Origin: Levilactobacillus tujiorum
GTDB lineage: Bacteria > Bacillota > Bacilli > Lactobacillales > Lactobacillaceae
Assembly (NCBI RefSeq): GCF_012641185.1
Contig: NZ_JAAXLK010000003.1
Coordinates: 2,075 to 66,074 of the forward strand
Direction of reading: 5' to 3'
Length of the DNA stretch: 64,000 nt
Numbering within the stretch: the first letter of the stretch is position 1; each line of letters starts with the position of its first letter. A model generated the notes under the pieces. That model saw nothing but the letters and a program-made list of their open reading frames with translations. It was not told the origin of the DNA and did not search any database. This document shows, piece by piece, positions 33,205 through 43,098 of the stretch. The position numbers and the translations under genes are program-made.

Positions 33205-35868
33205 ATGGCGGACAAACGATTATTATTGATCGACGGCAACAGTGTGACCTTCAAGGCTTTTTACGCATTGTATACATCCTTGGGGCGTTTCACTAATAGC
33301 GAGGGTTTACACACCAACGCCATTTATGGGTTCAACACGATGTTGGAAACGATGCTGAAAAATGTGGACCCCACGCATGCCTTAGTTGCGTTCGATGCGG
33401 GTAAAGTGACCTTTCGGACGAAAATGTATGATGACTACAAGGGTGGCCGGGCTAAAACGGCCCCAGAACTTTCTGAACAATTTCCTTACGTTAAAGAACT
33501 GCTAGCGGCACGGGGCATTCAAACGTATGAATTGCCTAACTATGAAGCCGATGACATTATCGGAACCTTGGCTAAGCAAGCGGAAGCCGACGGGTTTACG
33601 ACTACCATTGTGACGGGAGACCGAGATCTCACGCAGCTGGCCAACGACCACACGACCGTTGCCATCTCTAAGAAGGGGGTCAGCGAGATTGAACGCTACA
33701 CCCCAGCCTACGTGAAAGAGAAGATGGGCGTTACCCCTGAGCAGATCATTGATATCAAGGGACTTCGAGGAGATAACTCCGATAATTATCCGGGCGTAAC
33801 CGGCGTCGGACCTAAGCGAGCAGTCGATTTGGTGGGAAAATACGGCTCCGTTGAAGGCATCTATGACCATATCGACGAGATCACCGCTAAAAAACTCAAA
33901 GAGCATTTGGTCGCGGACCATGATCAAGCGCTACTAGCTAAAAAATTAGCCACGATTAATCGCGATGCACCAGTTGAAAAACAGGTAGCGGACTTAGTCT
34001 ACGAGGGACCAAATCGTGACGAGCTGATCGCCTTCTATCAACGCATGAATTTCCGGACGTTCCTCAGCAAAATGGATTTTGAAGGGGAAACGCCAACAGC
34101 TACCCCGGGGCTTAAAGACATTGATTACACAGTGTTGACGGCGGACAACATCGCCGCCTTGCCAGATTTTAGCGCCGATGGGTGTGAATTCTATCTGGAA
34201 ATGCCGGATGAAAACTATCACACGTCATCCTTTGCCGGTTTTGCGATTGGGGATGACGACCAGTGGTGGGTGAGCCGAGACGTCAGCCTTCTCCAACAAT
34301 CCCCCTTAAAAGAGATTCTAACGGCCGCTGATACACCTAAACAGGTTTTCGACGCTAAACGGACGTACGTGGGCTTAAATCGCTTAGGCATTACGCTAGC
34401 CGGTGTTGATTGTGACCTACTCCTCTGTTCATACCTGCTCAACACGTATGATAACAGTAATGATTTGGGCCGCGTGGCGATGGAACACGGTTACGAACAA
34501 GTGGCGACTGATGAAGACGTCTACGGTAAGGGAGCTAAGCGAGCTATTCCGGATGACGATGAGGTCTTCTTCAAACATTTGGCGCGTAAGACGCGAGCCA
34601 TTGAACAGCTGCGGCCTAAATTGTTTGAAGGCCTCGATGCTAACGAACAGACTAAGCTTTACAGAGAAATCGAATTACCGATGAGCTTCGTACTGGCCCG
34701 TATGGAAATTGCGGGCATCACGGTTGACGCTGAAGAACTTGAAGCGATGGGCAGTAAATTCACCGAACAACTTGCTGAGATTGAACAAACAATTTACCAA
34801 GAAGCTGGCGAAGAATTTAACATTGGCTCGCCTAAGCAATTAGGACACATCCTCTTTGAAAAGATGGGCTTACCCGTTATCAAGAAGACGAAGACTGGCT
34901 ACTCAACGGCAGTCGGAGTCTTAGAGAAGCTGGCAGCTGATGCCCCAATCGCAGAGAACATTCTGCGGTATCGTAAGATTGCTAAGATCCAATCAACTTA
35001 CGTGGAAGGCTTACTCAAGGTGATTCATCCCGAAGACCAGAAAGTCCACACGCGGTATTTGCAGACGCTAACGCAGACGGGCCGCTTGTCTTCGGTCGAT
35101 CCGAACTTGCAGAACATTCCGGTTAGAACGGAAGAGGGCCGCTCCATCCGTAAGGCCTTCATTCCGCGGCATAAGGGGTGGCAGATCTTCTCATCCGACT
35201 ATTCGCAAATTGAATTGCGGGTGTTGGCCCACATGAGCCACGATGCCAATATGCAAGAAGCCTTCAAAGAGGGGCAAGATATTCACGCGGCCACGGCTCG
35301 TCGGATCTTTAAGATGGCGCCCGATGCCGAAGTGACACCGAACATTCGGCGCCAAGCCAAGGCGGTTAACTTTGGGATCGTTTATGGGATTAGTGACTTT
35401 GGCCTATCGCAAAATATTGGTATTTCTCGGAAGCAGGCCAAAAACTTTATTGACACGTACTTCGAAGAATACCCTGGCGTTAAGGCGTATACGGAACGCA
35501 TGGTTCAACAGGCGCACGAGCTGGGTTACGTTGAAACCATTGCGCACCGGCGGCGGTATCTACCGGATATTAATTCCCGGAATTTCAATCAACGGTCCTT
35601 TGCCGAACGGACGGCAATGAACACGCCAATTCAGGGGAGTGCCGCCGACATTATCAAGATCGCCATGATCCGGATGGAAGACGCTATTAAGGACTTGCAA
35701 GCCACAATGTTATTGCAGGTCCATGATGAATTGATCTTTGAAGCACCAGCTGAGGAGATTGCAACGTTGGAAAAGTTGGTTCCTAGTGTGATGGATTCAG
35801 CCGTAGACCTCGAGATTCCGCTGAAGGTGGAAAGTCACTACGGGTCAACTTGGTACAGCGCTAAGTAG
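33205..35868 (+). CDS. polA: DNA polymerase I
   Basis: 887 residues: 5'-nuclease domain (1-300, LLIDGNS, YEADDIIG, VTGDRDLTQL, GDNSDNYPGV), an inactive 3'-5' exonuclease domain (about 310-490, where the DxE metal site is replaced by LEMPDEN) and the polymerase domain (500-887). The polymerase has motif A SSDYSQIELRVLAHMSHD (about 665), motif B RRQAKAVNFGIVYG (about 715) and motif C VHDELIFE (about 839). Fills gaps in repair and Okazaki fragment processing. The start is ATG 33205 after GGGAGGAG. First gene of a repair/replication operon with mutM, coaE, nrdR, dnaB and dnaI. Confidence 0.97.
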   Translation: MADKRLLLIDGNSVTFKAFYALYTSLGRFTNSEGLHTNAIYGFNTMLETMLKNVDPTHALVAFDAGKVTFRTKMYDDYKGGRAKTAPELSEQFPYVKELLAARGIQTYELPNYEADDIIGTLAKQAEADGFTTTIVTGDRDLTQLANDHTTVAISKKGVSEIERYTPAYVKEKMGVTPEQIIDIKGLRGDNSDNYPGVTGVGPKRAVDLVGKYGSVEGIYDHIDEITAKKLKEHLVADHDQALLAKKLATINRDAPVEKQVADLVYEGPNRDELIAFYQRMNFRTFLSKMDFEGETPTATPGLKDIDYTVLTADNIAALPDFSADGCEFYLEMPDENYHTSSFAGFAIGDDDQWWVSRDVSLLQQSPLKEILTAADTPKQVFDAKRTYVGLNRLGITLAGVDCDLLLCSYLLNTYDNSNDLGRVAMEHGYEQVATDEDVYGKGAKRAIPDDDEVFFKHLARKTRAIEQLRPKLFEGLDANEQTKLYREIELPMSFVLARMEIAGITVDAEELEAMGSKFTEQLAEIEQTIYQEAGEEFNIGSPKQLGHILFEKMGLPVIKKTKTGYSTAVGVLEKLAADAPIAENILRYRKIAKIQSTYVEGLLKVIHPEDQKVHTRYLQTLTQTGRLSSVDPNLQNIPVRTEEGRSIRKAFIPRHKGWQIFSSDYSQIELRVLAHMSHDANMQEAFKEGQDIHAATARRIFKMAPDAEVTPNIRRQAKAVNFGIVYGISDFGLSQNIGISRKQAKNFIDTYFEEYPGVKAYTERMVQQAHELGYVETIAHRRRYLPDINSRNFNQRSFAERTAMNTPIQGSAADIIKIAMIRMEDAIKDLQATMLLQVHDELIFEAPAEEIATLEKLVPSVMDSAVDLEIPLKVESHYGSTWYSAK

Positions 35869-35888
35869 CACCAAAAGGAGAGAAAGCC

Positions 35889-36749
35889 ATGCCAGAATTA
35901 CCAGAAGTTGAAACGGTTCGTCGCGGGCTCACGCAGCTTGTCGCTGGGGCCACGATTGACCATGTGGACGTTTACTACCCTAAGATGGTCCGGCCAGATG
36001 CTGAAATTTTTACGGCGGATTTAATTGATCGCAAAATTGAAAAGATTGATCGGCGGGGGAAGTATCTGCTCTTTCGTTTCAGCGGGGACCTGACCTTGAT
36101 TTCCCATCTGCGAATGGAGGGGAAATATGATGTGCAACCTGAGGGGAGTCCAATTCCGAAGCATACGCACGTCATCTTTCATCTGAAGGATCAGCGGGAA
36201 CTACGGTATAACGATACGCGTAAATTTGGACGAATGCGGTTAGTCAAGACGGGAACCGAGACGACCGAACTGAAGTCGCTGGCGCAGATGGGGCCGGAAC
36301 CAACGGAAAGTGCGTTGACGCTGGCTTACATGCAACGTGTCTTCGGAAAGTCGCATAAGATCGTCAAACCATTTTTACTGGATCAGTCCAAGATTGCGGG
36401 TCTAGGAAACATTTACGTGGATGAGGTGCTGTGGTTATCGAAGATTAATCCGCTAACGCCAGCCGATACGTTGACCAAGGCACAATTAGCCGTATTACGG
36501 CAGAATATTATCGCGGAGATCGCGCAGGCAATTCAGGGCCACGGGACGACGGTGCACACTTTCTCAACGGCCTTTGGTGAGACCGGTGATTTTCAAAATG
36601 AGCTGCATGTGTATGGCCATGAGGGCGAGCCTTGTGAACGATGTGGCACTGAAATCGTTAAGATTAAGGTCGCACAGCGGGGGACTCATTTTTGCCCCCA
36701 CTGTCAGCCGTATCCCCCTGAAATTCAGGAGGGGTTAGCCGATGACTGA
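35889..36749 (+). CDS. mutM: Formamidopyrimidine-DNA glycosylase
   Basis: 286 residues; removes 8-oxoguanine and related lesions and nicks abasic sites. N-terminal PELPEVETVRRGL gives catalytic Pro2 and Glu3; RRGKYLLF carries the beta-hairpin Lys; QSKIAGLGNIYVDE is the helix-two-turn-helix; and the C-terminal zinc finger CERCGTEIVK...HFCPHCQ is complete. It overlaps coaE by 8 bases. Confidence 0.97.
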   Translation: MPELPEVETVRRGLTQLVAGATIDHVDVYYPKMVRPDAEIFTADLIDRKIEKIDRRGKYLLFRFSGDLTLISHLRMEGKYDVQPEGSPIPKHTHVIFHLKDQRELRYNDTRKFGRMRLVKTGTETTELKSLAQMGPEPTESALTLAYMQRVFGKSHKIVKPFLLDQSKIAGLGNIYVDEVLWLSKINPLTPADTLTKAQLAVLRQNIIAEIAQAIQGHGTTVHTFSTAFGETGDFQNELHVYGHEGEPCERCGTEIVKIKVAQRGTHFCPHCQPYPPEIQEGLADD

Positions 36750-37377
36750 GGTTTGGGGACTGACTGGTGGCATTGCCACGGGTAAATCGACGGTTAGTGC
36801 GTGGCTCAAACAGGCAGGATTAAAGATCATTGACGCGGACGTTATTGCCCGTCAGGTGGTGGCCCCGGGAACCCCCGGGCTACGCAAGGTTCTGGTAGCC
36901 TTTGGGCCGAACTATCAGCTGGCTGATGGCCAGCTGAATCGACGAAAATTAGGCCAGTTGGTCTTCAGCGCGCCCGCGGCCTTACGCCGACTAGAAGCAA
37001 TCACGACGCCGTTGATTCAGACGGCCATTCAGCAGCAGTTAGCAGCCTACCGGCAACAGCAGGTACCCGCGGTGGTTATTGATGCGCCGACATTTTATGA
37101 AGTGGGTTACCTGATTCGGCTGGTCGATCACGTGATGGTGGTTGCAACGTCGCCGACGATTCAGCAGCAACGGTTGATGGTGCGCGACGGCTTGTCGGCT
37201 TCCGCGGCACAGGCGAGAATGGCTCAGCAATGGCCTATCACCAAGAAGGTGGCCCTGGCAGACGTTGTGATTGATAATGCGGGAACGATTGCCGAAACCC
37301 GCCAACAAGTGGTAAAATGGCTTGACACCACTAATTTGGGCTCATCTGCAGCGATTTTAACTGAGGGACTGGATTAA
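36742..37377 (+). CDS. coaE: Dephospho-CoA kinase
   Basis: 211 residues; last step of CoA synthesis. P-loop GLTGGIATGKST (6-17), then IDADVIARQVV (substrate Asp) and a lid region with RLMVRDGLSASAAQARM. Normal length. The start overlaps mutM, implying coupled translation; mutM-coaE-nrdR is the standard Firmicute order. Confidence 0.96.
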   Translation: MTEVWGLTGGIATGKSTVSAWLKQAGLKIIDADVIARQVVAPGTPGLRKVLVAFGPNYQLADGQLNRRKLGQLVFSAPAALRRLEAITTPLIQTAIQQQLAAYRQQQVPAVVIDAPTFYEVGYLIRLVDHVMVVATSPTIQQQRLMVRDGLSASAAQARMAQQWPITKKVALADVVIDNAGTIAETRQQVVKWLDTTNLGSSAAILTEGLD

Positions 37378-37516
37378 GCGGTGTGTTGGCCGATGGCTAG
37401 GTGATGGTCTGACAAGCAGCAGAACACCTGCCGGTTGCTGGCAGTAGTCAGCGGCCAATCAACTACCAGTGATACGAGAGTTAACGTGTAACCAATGAAA
37501 AAATGAGGTGACCAAA

Positions 37517-38017
37517 ATGCAGTGTCCGCACTGTCATCATAATGGATCGCGGGTCGTCGATAGTCGACCGACCGACGATGGGCGCGTCATCCGTCGGCGC
37601 CGTGAGTGCGAGAGCTGTGGCTTTCGGTTCACGACGTTTGAACGGGTTGAAGTGACACCGCTGTTGGTAATTAAAAAGAACGGCACCCGTGAGGAATTTA
37701 ATCGCGAAAAAATCCTGCGGGGAATCATTCGCTCAGCCGAAAAACGGCCGGTGGGGATGGACGTCATGACAAAAATTGTCGATGACGTGGAAAATAAGAT
37801 TCGCGCGCTAGGCGTAAATGAAATTTCGAGTCAGTTGATCGGTGAATATGTGATGAACCGGTTGGTTGATGTTGATGAGATTGCGTATATCCGGTTTGCC
37901 AGTGTTTATCGGCAGTTCAAGGATACCGGCGTCTTCTTCAACGAACTGAAAGATATGATGGATAAAGATAAGGCGAAGGCGAAAGACCGGAACCATCGGC
38001 AAAGTGAGGCGAAATAG
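37517..38017 (+). CDS. nrdR: Transcriptional repressor NrdR
   Basis: 166 residues. N-terminal zinc ribbon CPHC...CESC (residues 3-34) with the basic [19 protein letters not shown] recognition patch, then an ATP-cone (about 49-139) that senses ATP/dATP. It represses ribonucleotide reductase genes when dATP is high. A short, highly basic tail ([17 protein letters not shown]) extends beyond the usual ~153 residues. The start is ATG 37517 after GAGGTG. A 139-base gap before it contains a CTGCC/GGCAG hairpin inside a TTGGCCG/CGGCCAA pair (about 37388-37460). Confidence 0.95.
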   Translation: MQCPHCHHNGSRVVDSRPTDDGRVIRRRRECESCGFRFTTFERVEVTPLLVIKKNGTREEFNREKILRGIIRSAEKRPVGMDVMTKIVDDVENKIRALGVNEISSQLIGEYVMNRLVDVDEIAYIRFASVYRQFKDTGVFFNELKDMMDKDKAKAKDRNHRQSEAK

Positions 38018-38020
38018 GGC

Positions 38021-39379
38021 ATGGAGGATTCCTGGCACCAATTGCAGCCAAAGACGGGCTTTTTGGTTCGGTTGGCGGATCGGTTGACTGATCAGAGTTG
38101 GCAAACCCTAACGCAACTCTATCAACCGATCATTGGACCGAGTGCCACGGGGCTATTTTCGGCCCTTTTTTGGCTACCACAGCGTGAGACGTATAAGCGT
38201 CACGCTATTTTACTAGCGGAGCTGGGGTTAGACTTAGCCCACCTGTATGCCGCCCGGCTGCGGTTAGAGGCCGTTGGCTTGTTAACGACGCGAGTGAAAA
38301 CGGAAGGTGACTTGTCGAGCTTTATTTACGAGTTGCACGCGCCGTTGACGCCCCAGAACTTTTTCAAAGATGATCTGCTCAGTGTTCAGCTGTTGGGGGT
38401 CGTCGGGGAAGAACTTTATCAGGCGTTAGTGACCGCGAACACGCCACATTTGGCTGCCGGTGATCATGAGCAGAATATTACCAAGAACTTTTTGGATGTT
38501 TTTCACGTAGACGGTGATGAGCTGCGGGAGATTCCTTCGGTGATTACGGCGCAACGTGACCAGCTTGCTCAGACCAGTAGTGCGCCTAATTTGGCGGCAG
38601 ATAAAATGCAATTTGATTTTAAATTGCTGGGTGAGTTGTTGGAGCGTTCTTTCGTGGATACCCGCGCGGTCAGCAAGTATCGCCAATTGCTGTTGACGGA
38701 GCACGCCACGTATGGCCTGGATGAGCCCACAATGGCACGGTATATCGGTGAAGCGACGGATCTGGCAACCAACATTTTTAATCCGGATCAGTTCAAACGG
38801 ATCGTTGCCCAGGCATTTGGCAACCAACACCGAGGCACGGCGGTTGCGGCGACCACTGAGCCAGCCCCAACTGCAACCACGAAGGGCGCGTCGAGTGCTG
38901 AACAAGCGCTGATTAAAGTGGCGACCACCACCGCGCCCGTGGCGTTTCTACAGGGGATTAAGCAGAATACTGGCGGCTTTGTTACGGATGGCGAACAACG
39001 CATTGTGCGTGATCTCGTGAGCCGGCAGCTATTCCCAGAAGCAGTGTTGAACTTGATGATTTATCACGTGCTCGTGGATGAAGATAAGCCCACGCTGAAT
39101 AAAAATTTGCTAGACACGATCGCCAATGACTGGAGCAAGGCTAAGGTCAACACGCCACAGCTGGCTATTCAGAAGATTCGTGATCGACAGCAAGCGGCAA
39201 CTAAGCCACGGCGATCGCGCCGGCAGCAGCCCACGGTCAAGGAAACCTTACCGGATTGGGCGAAGAAGCCGAGTGGTTCGGCGCAGCCCGCTAAGGCTAA
39301 ACTTTCAGCAGAACAGCAAAAGCAATTACAACAACGGATTGCGCGGTTAGAGGAACGCAGTAAGGGAAAGGAGGACTAG
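38021..39379 (+). CDS. dnaB: Replication initiation/membrane attachment protein DnaB (Firmicute type)
   Basis: 452 residues, the Firmicute helicase-loading cofactor, not the replicative helicase. A DnaB_2-type winged-helix start (TGFLVRLADRLTDQSWQTLTQLYQPIIGP), a middle linker rich in Ala/Thr (about 280-300), and the C-terminal DnaD-like domain (VAFLQGIKQNTGGFVTDGEQRIVRDLV to NTPQLAIQKIRDRQ), ending in a Lys/Gln/Arg-rich coiled tail. Works with DnaD and DnaI to load the helicase at oriC and restarted forks. It begins three bases after nrdR and ends three bases before dnaI. Confidence 0.92.
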   Translation: MEDSWHQLQPKTGFLVRLADRLTDQSWQTLTQLYQPIIGPSATGLFSALFWLPQRETYKRHAILLAELGLDLAHLYAARLRLEAVGLLTTRVKTEGDLSSFIYELHAPLTPQNFFKDDLLSVQLLGVVGEELYQALVTANTPHLAAGDHEQNITKNFLDVFHVDGDELREIPSVITAQRDQLAQTSSAPNLAADKMQFDFKLLGELLERSFVDTRAVSKYRQLLLTEHATYGLDEPTMARYIGEATDLATNIFNPDQFKRIVAQAFGNQHRGTAVAATTEPAPTATTKGASSAEQALIKVATTTAPVAFLQGIKQNTGGFVTDGEQRIVRDLVSRQLFPEAVLNLMIYHVLVDEDKPTLNKNLLDTIANDWSKAKVNTPQLAIQKIRDRQQAATKPRRSRRQQPTVKETLPDWAKKPSGSAQPAKAKLSAEQQKQLQQRIARLEERSKGKED

Positions 39380-39382
39380 CGG

Positions 39383-40309
39383 ATGGAAGATTTAAGTAAG
39401 ACGATGCAGCAATTGATGAGCCAACAGCACTTGAACGATAACTATCGGCAATTGATGGCCAAGGTCTATGATGATCCGACAGTCACCAAATTTTATCAGG
39501 ACCATCAATCGGAGTTAGCGGATGATGTGCTGACACGATCGGCTGCCAAATTGTATGAGTTTGTCTCGGAACGGGACAAGGCTGCCAAGGGCGGTACGAC
39601 GTTTGCGACGGGTTATGAACCGCAATTAATCGTGTCGAATCACCTGATTGATGTGGCTTACGTGCCAACGGCAGATACCCTGGAAAAACAGGCTCAGCAA
39701 CAATTACGTCAACGCGTGAAGTCGATCGCTATGCCTAAGAGTATTCGTGAAGCCTCACTGGCTAACTTTGATCAAGACGAGGATCGGGCTGAAGCATTGA
39801 TGGCGGCGCTTGATTTCATTGACGCTTACGAGGCCAACCCTAAGCGGCGCCACCAAGCCCTATATCTTGCGGGTAGCTTTGGGGTCGGGAAAACCTATTT
39901 GTTGGCGGCCGTAGCCAATCAATTGGCTACAGATGGCTTCTCCACCACGTTGGTTCACTTCCCAAGCTTCGCGGTCGAGATGAAGAATGCCATCGCCCAA
40001 AACGGGGTTGCGGAAAAACTGGATGCGCTTAAGAAATCGCCAGTGCTCATGATCGATGATATTGGCGCAGATGCTATGTCTGCGTGGGTGCGCGACGATG
40101 TGTTGGGGGTCATTCTGGAATACCGCATGCAAGAAGAACTGCCAACATTCTTTAGCTCGAACTTTTCTATGGCCCAGCTGGAGAAAGAACATCTACGAAT
40201 TTCGACGCGTGGGGATGATGAACCTCTGAAGGCACAACGTCTCATGCAACGGATTCGGTTCTTAGCCAGAGAAATCACGATGGTGGGCGCAAATCGCCGA
40301 CCACAGTAA
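39383..40309 (+). CDS. dnaI: Primosomal protein DnaI (helicase loader)
   Basis: 308-residue AAA+ ATPase. An N-terminal helicase-binding domain (1-135) is followed by Walker A GSFGVGKTYLL (about 162-172), Walker B MIDDIGADAMS and an arginine-finger region ISTRGDDEPLKAQRLMQRIR. It loads the replicative helicase together with DnaB/DnaD. SD AAAGGAGG overlaps the end of dnaB. Last gene of the polA operon; no clear terminator follows. Confidence 0.94.
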   Translation: MEDLSKTMQQLMSQQHLNDNYRQLMAKVYDDPTVTKFYQDHQSELADDVLTRSAAKLYEFVSERDKAAKGGTTFATGYEPQLIVSNHLIDVAYVPTADTLEKQAQQQLRQRVKSIAMPKSIREASLANFDQDEDRAEALMAALDFIDAYEANPKRRHQALYLAGSFGVGKTYLLAAVANQLATDGFSTTLVHFPSFAVEMKNAIAQNGVAEKLDALKKSPVLMIDDIGADAMSAWVRDDVLGVILEYRMQEELPTFFSSNFSMAQLEKEHLRISTRGDDEPLKAQRLMQRIRFLAREITMVGANRRPQ

Positions 40310-40372
40310 TGGCGAGCCTTGAATTCAGATTGAAACGTGGATGGTCATAAGATTATTTTTAGTCGCCACTGC

Positions 40373-40401
40373 TTGACAATATTTGGTCGCAAGTGTTTAA
40401 T
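40373..40401 (+). promoter_or_regulatory. thrS promoter
   Basis: Consensus -35 TTGACA (40373-40378), 17 bases, -10 TTTAAT (40396-40401). Confidence 0.8.
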
Positions 40402-40404
40402 AGT

Positions 40405-40655
40405 CAATGAAACCACATGAGCTATGACGAAAGACATGATGCTCGCGGCGACGTTCACAGGAAGAGTCAGCCTAGCTTGGAAGCTGACTTAGCGCCCGCG
40501 AGAATTACCACTTTCCTAGCTGTCGAAAGGACAATTTTCGGCCGGTTCGTTCCGTTATCGACGATTAGAGTTCACGGGAGTAGTCTCGTGAAAAATATCG
40601 GGTGGAACCACGTTAATGACGTCCCCAGTGCCTTCTTTGGCACTGGGGATTTTTT
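40405..40655 (+). promoter_or_regulatory. T-box leader controlling thrS
   Basis: T-box core GGGTGGAACCACG (40600-40612); its TGGA would pair with the UCCA end of uncharged tRNA-Thr. The terminator is CCCCAGTGCC/GGCACTGGGG (40623-40648) with a T-run. An ACC at 40507-40509 in the Stem I region is a possible threonine specifier codon (not proven by folding). Confidence 0.92.
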
Positions 40656-40694
40656 CGTTGTTTGACCCCAAATCAATAAGGGAGATTGAAAATT

Positions 40695-42635
40695 ATGGCA
40701 GGTATTTCACTTAAATTTCCAGATGGCAATGTTAAAGAGTTTGCTGCTGGTACGACGCCAGAAGACGTTGCCAAGTCGATTTCGATTAGTTTAGGTAAGA
40801 AGGCCGTTGCTGCTAAGCTCGACGGTGAATTGATTGACAACTTAACGCCAATCGCACACGATGGTAGCATTGAAATCGTGACTAAGAGCGACGAAGCTGG
40901 TTTGACGGTTCTGCGGAACACGACGGCCGCTTTGGTACGGATTGCCTTGAAGAAGGAATTCCCAGCAATTCGTTTGGGCGAAGTTAGTGCCGATGAGGAT
41001 GGCTTCTACGTGGATACTGACAAGGATGACCAACAAGTTAGTGTGGACGAATTAGATGCTATTGCCGTAATCGTTGAAAAATTGATTGCTGATAAGGCTG
41101 ACATTGAACGGCTGACTGTCAGCAAGGACGACGCTTTGGCTAAGGCTAAGGACGATCCTTACACGACGGCTTTGATCAAGGCGGTTGCTGGCGATCAAGT
41201 CAACTTCTTGAAGATTGCTGATCACGAAATCTTGAGTGACGGTGCACAATTAGCCAATACTGGTGACGTGAAGAAGTTCAAGTTACTCTCCGTAGCCGGC
41301 GCTTACTGGGAAGGTAAGTCTTCAAACCCAATGCTCCAACGGATTTACGGGACGGCCTTCTACAAGCAAGCTGACTTGGATGCTGACTTAGCTAAGCGTC
41401 AAGAAGCACGTGAACGTGACCACCGGGTTATTGGGAACCAACTAGACTTGTTCTTCGTTGATCCTAAGGTCGGTGCCGGGTTACCATACTGGATGCCAAA
41501 TGGGGCTACGATTCGTCGGACGATCGAACGTTACATTATCGACAAAGAAGTCGCTAACGGTTACCAACACGTTTACACGCCAGTGCTGGCTAACTTGGAT
41601 CTGTACAAGCAATCTGGTCACTGGGCTCACTACCGTGAAGACATGTTCCCACCAATGGACATGGGTGATGGCGAACAACTTGAATTGCGGCCAATGAACT
41701 GCCCAAGCCACATTCAAATTTACAACCACCACATTCGTTCTTACCGCGAACTGCCACTGCGGATCGCTGAATTAGGAATGATGCACCGTTACGAAAAGTC
41801 CGGTGCCCTGAGTGGTTTGCAACGGGTTCGTGAAATGACCTTGAACGATGGTCACACGTTCGTGGCGCCAGAACAAATTCAAGACGAATTTAAGAGCATT
41901 TTGGACTTGATGGTTAAGGTTTACAAAGACTTTGATATCAAGGATTACACGTTCCGTCTGAGCTACCGTGATCCTAAGAACACGGAAAAGTACTTTGACG
42001 ACGATGAAATGTGGAACAACGCGCAAAAGATGTTGAAGGGTGCCATGGATGACCTGGGCTTGTCTTACGTCGAAGCTGAAGGGGAAGCTGCTTTCTACGG
42101 TCCTAAGCTGGATGTGCAAACTAAGACGGCTCTTGGAAATGAAGAAACACTTTCTACCATTCAATTGGACTTCATGTTGCCAGAACGCTTCGACTTACAC
42201 TATGTCGGTGCCGATGGTGAAGAACACCGTCCAGTGATGATTCACCGTGGCTTGGTTTCAACGATGGAACGGTTCACTGCTTACCTGACTGAAATCTACA
42301 AGGGGGCTTTCCCAACTTGGTTGGCACCTAAGCAAGTGACGATCATCCCAGTTTCCGAAGAGAAGCATGGTGCCTACGCTGACAAGTTAGCTGCTGAATT
42401 AAAGGCTGCTGACGTTCGGGTTAACGTCGACAAGCGTGGTGAAAAGATGGGTTACCTGATTCGGGATGCCCAAACGCACAAGATTCCATACACGTTGGTT
42501 GTCGGTGAAGACGAAATGGCTAATGGGACTGTCTCTGTCCGGAAGTACGGAGAAGACGATAGTCAATCCATGAGTAGTGATGCCTTCGTCAAGGAAATCT
42601 TGGCTGATATCGCTTCTTACAGTCGTGAAGACTAA
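40695..42635 (+). CDS. thrS: Threonyl-tRNA synthetase with a degenerate editing site
   Basis: 646 residues: TGS domain (1-62), N2 editing-type domain (about 63-225), class II catalytic core (240-535) and anticodon-binding domain (540-646). The core is intact: zinc ligands in MNCPSH, GHTFV and HRGLVS, and motif 2 in [13 protein letters not shown]. The editing site is not. Where the family has R-H-S-x-A-H, this reads LRNTTAAL (both His lost, Asn75 and Ala79), and C-R-G-P-H is LSDGAQ (Ser181, Gln185). All four residues that clear Ser-tRNA-Thr are gone although the domain length is kept. The start is ATG 40695; the T-box ends 39 bases before. Codon use suggests strong expression. Confidence 0.95.
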   Translation: MAGISLKFPDGNVKEFAAGTTPEDVAKSISISLGKKAVAAKLDGELIDNLTPIAHDGSIEIVTKSDEAGLTVLRNTTAALVRIALKKEFPAIRLGEVSADEDGFYVDTDKDDQQVSVDELDAIAVIVEKLIADKADIERLTVSKDDALAKAKDDPYTTALIKAVAGDQVNFLKIADHEILSDGAQLANTGDVKKFKLLSVAGAYWEGKSSNPMLQRIYGTAFYKQADLDADLAKRQEARERDHRVIGNQLDLFFVDPKVGAGLPYWMPNGATIRRTIERYIIDKEVANGYQHVYTPVLANLDLYKQSGHWAHYREDMFPPMDMGDGEQLELRPMNCPSHIQIYNHHIRSYRELPLRIAELGMMHRYEKSGALSGLQRVREMTLNDGHTFVAPEQIQDEFKSILDLMVKVYKDFDIKDYTFRLSYRDPKNTEKYFDDDEMWNNAQKMLKGAMDDLGLSYVEAEGEAAFYGPKLDVQTKTALGNEETLSTIQLDFMLPERFDLHYVGADGEEHRPVMIHRGLVSTMERFTAYLTEIYKGAFPTWLAPKQVTIIPVSEEKHGAYADKLAAELKAADVRVNVDKRGEKMGYLIRDAQTHKIPYTLVVGEDEMANGTVSVRKYGEDDSQSMSSDAFVKEILADIASYSRED

Positions 42636-42670
42636 CCTAAAAATTCTGGCTTTAAACCAGTGAATAGAAG

Positions 42671-42704
42671 GACGGGACTGCCATAAGGGTGGTCCCGTTT
42701 TTGT
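42671..42704 (+). terminator. thrS terminator
   Basis: ACGGGAC/GTCCCGT stem, then TTTTTGTTTT. Confidence 0.88.
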
Positions 42705-42876
42705 TTTGAGAGAGTTTAACTATGTCGGGTAGAGGCGTTAGCTAGCAGATTGGTTGGCTACTCAAACGCTTGTATACTGATTTGTGTTAAATATTGTTGT
42801 TTGGAAGATGCACCGGCTCAAAATGTGCTAGAGTAGTGACTCCCAAGGTGAACAGCGATTTATTTACAAACAGCCG

Positions 42877-42905
42877 TTGACACAAAACGTATCAGCTGGT
42901 ATGAT
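42877..42905 (+). promoter_or_regulatory. infC operon promoter
   Basis: -35 TTGACA (42877-42882), 17 bases, -10 TATGAT (42900-42905): strong, as expected for translation genes. Confidence 0.85.
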
Positions 42906-42911
42906 GGTTAA

Positions 42912-43049
42912 GTTGAGAAATTAAGCAGAGGCTTCCGCTTCTCGCCTTGTGGCTAACGCTGCTAGGCTGGATATGCACGTTAATCCGATTTAAGTATTGG
43001 ATTTCTTGCGGGAGCCGTTTGATTTTCATCAAAGGTTCTCGCATTTTTT
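42912..43049 (+). promoter_or_regulatory. infC-rpmI-rplT leader with attenuator
   Basis: Leader of about 130 bases with an AGAG/CTTCT hairpin near 42926-42945 and an intrinsic terminator TGCGGGAGCC...GGTTCTCGCA (43007-43043) plus T-run, all before infC. Its place matches the L20-controlled leaders of other Firmicutes, where L20 protein promotes termination; that mechanism is assumed, not shown. Confidence 0.75.
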
Positions 43050-43098
43050 GTGAGTGAGATTCTGCAGTTCTCGGAGATTATTTTGGAGGTGGATTACC

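Noticed and set aside
41481-42164. Antisense reading frames inside thrS
   Set aside because: Same reason: shadow frames of a codon-biased gene without SD or motif.
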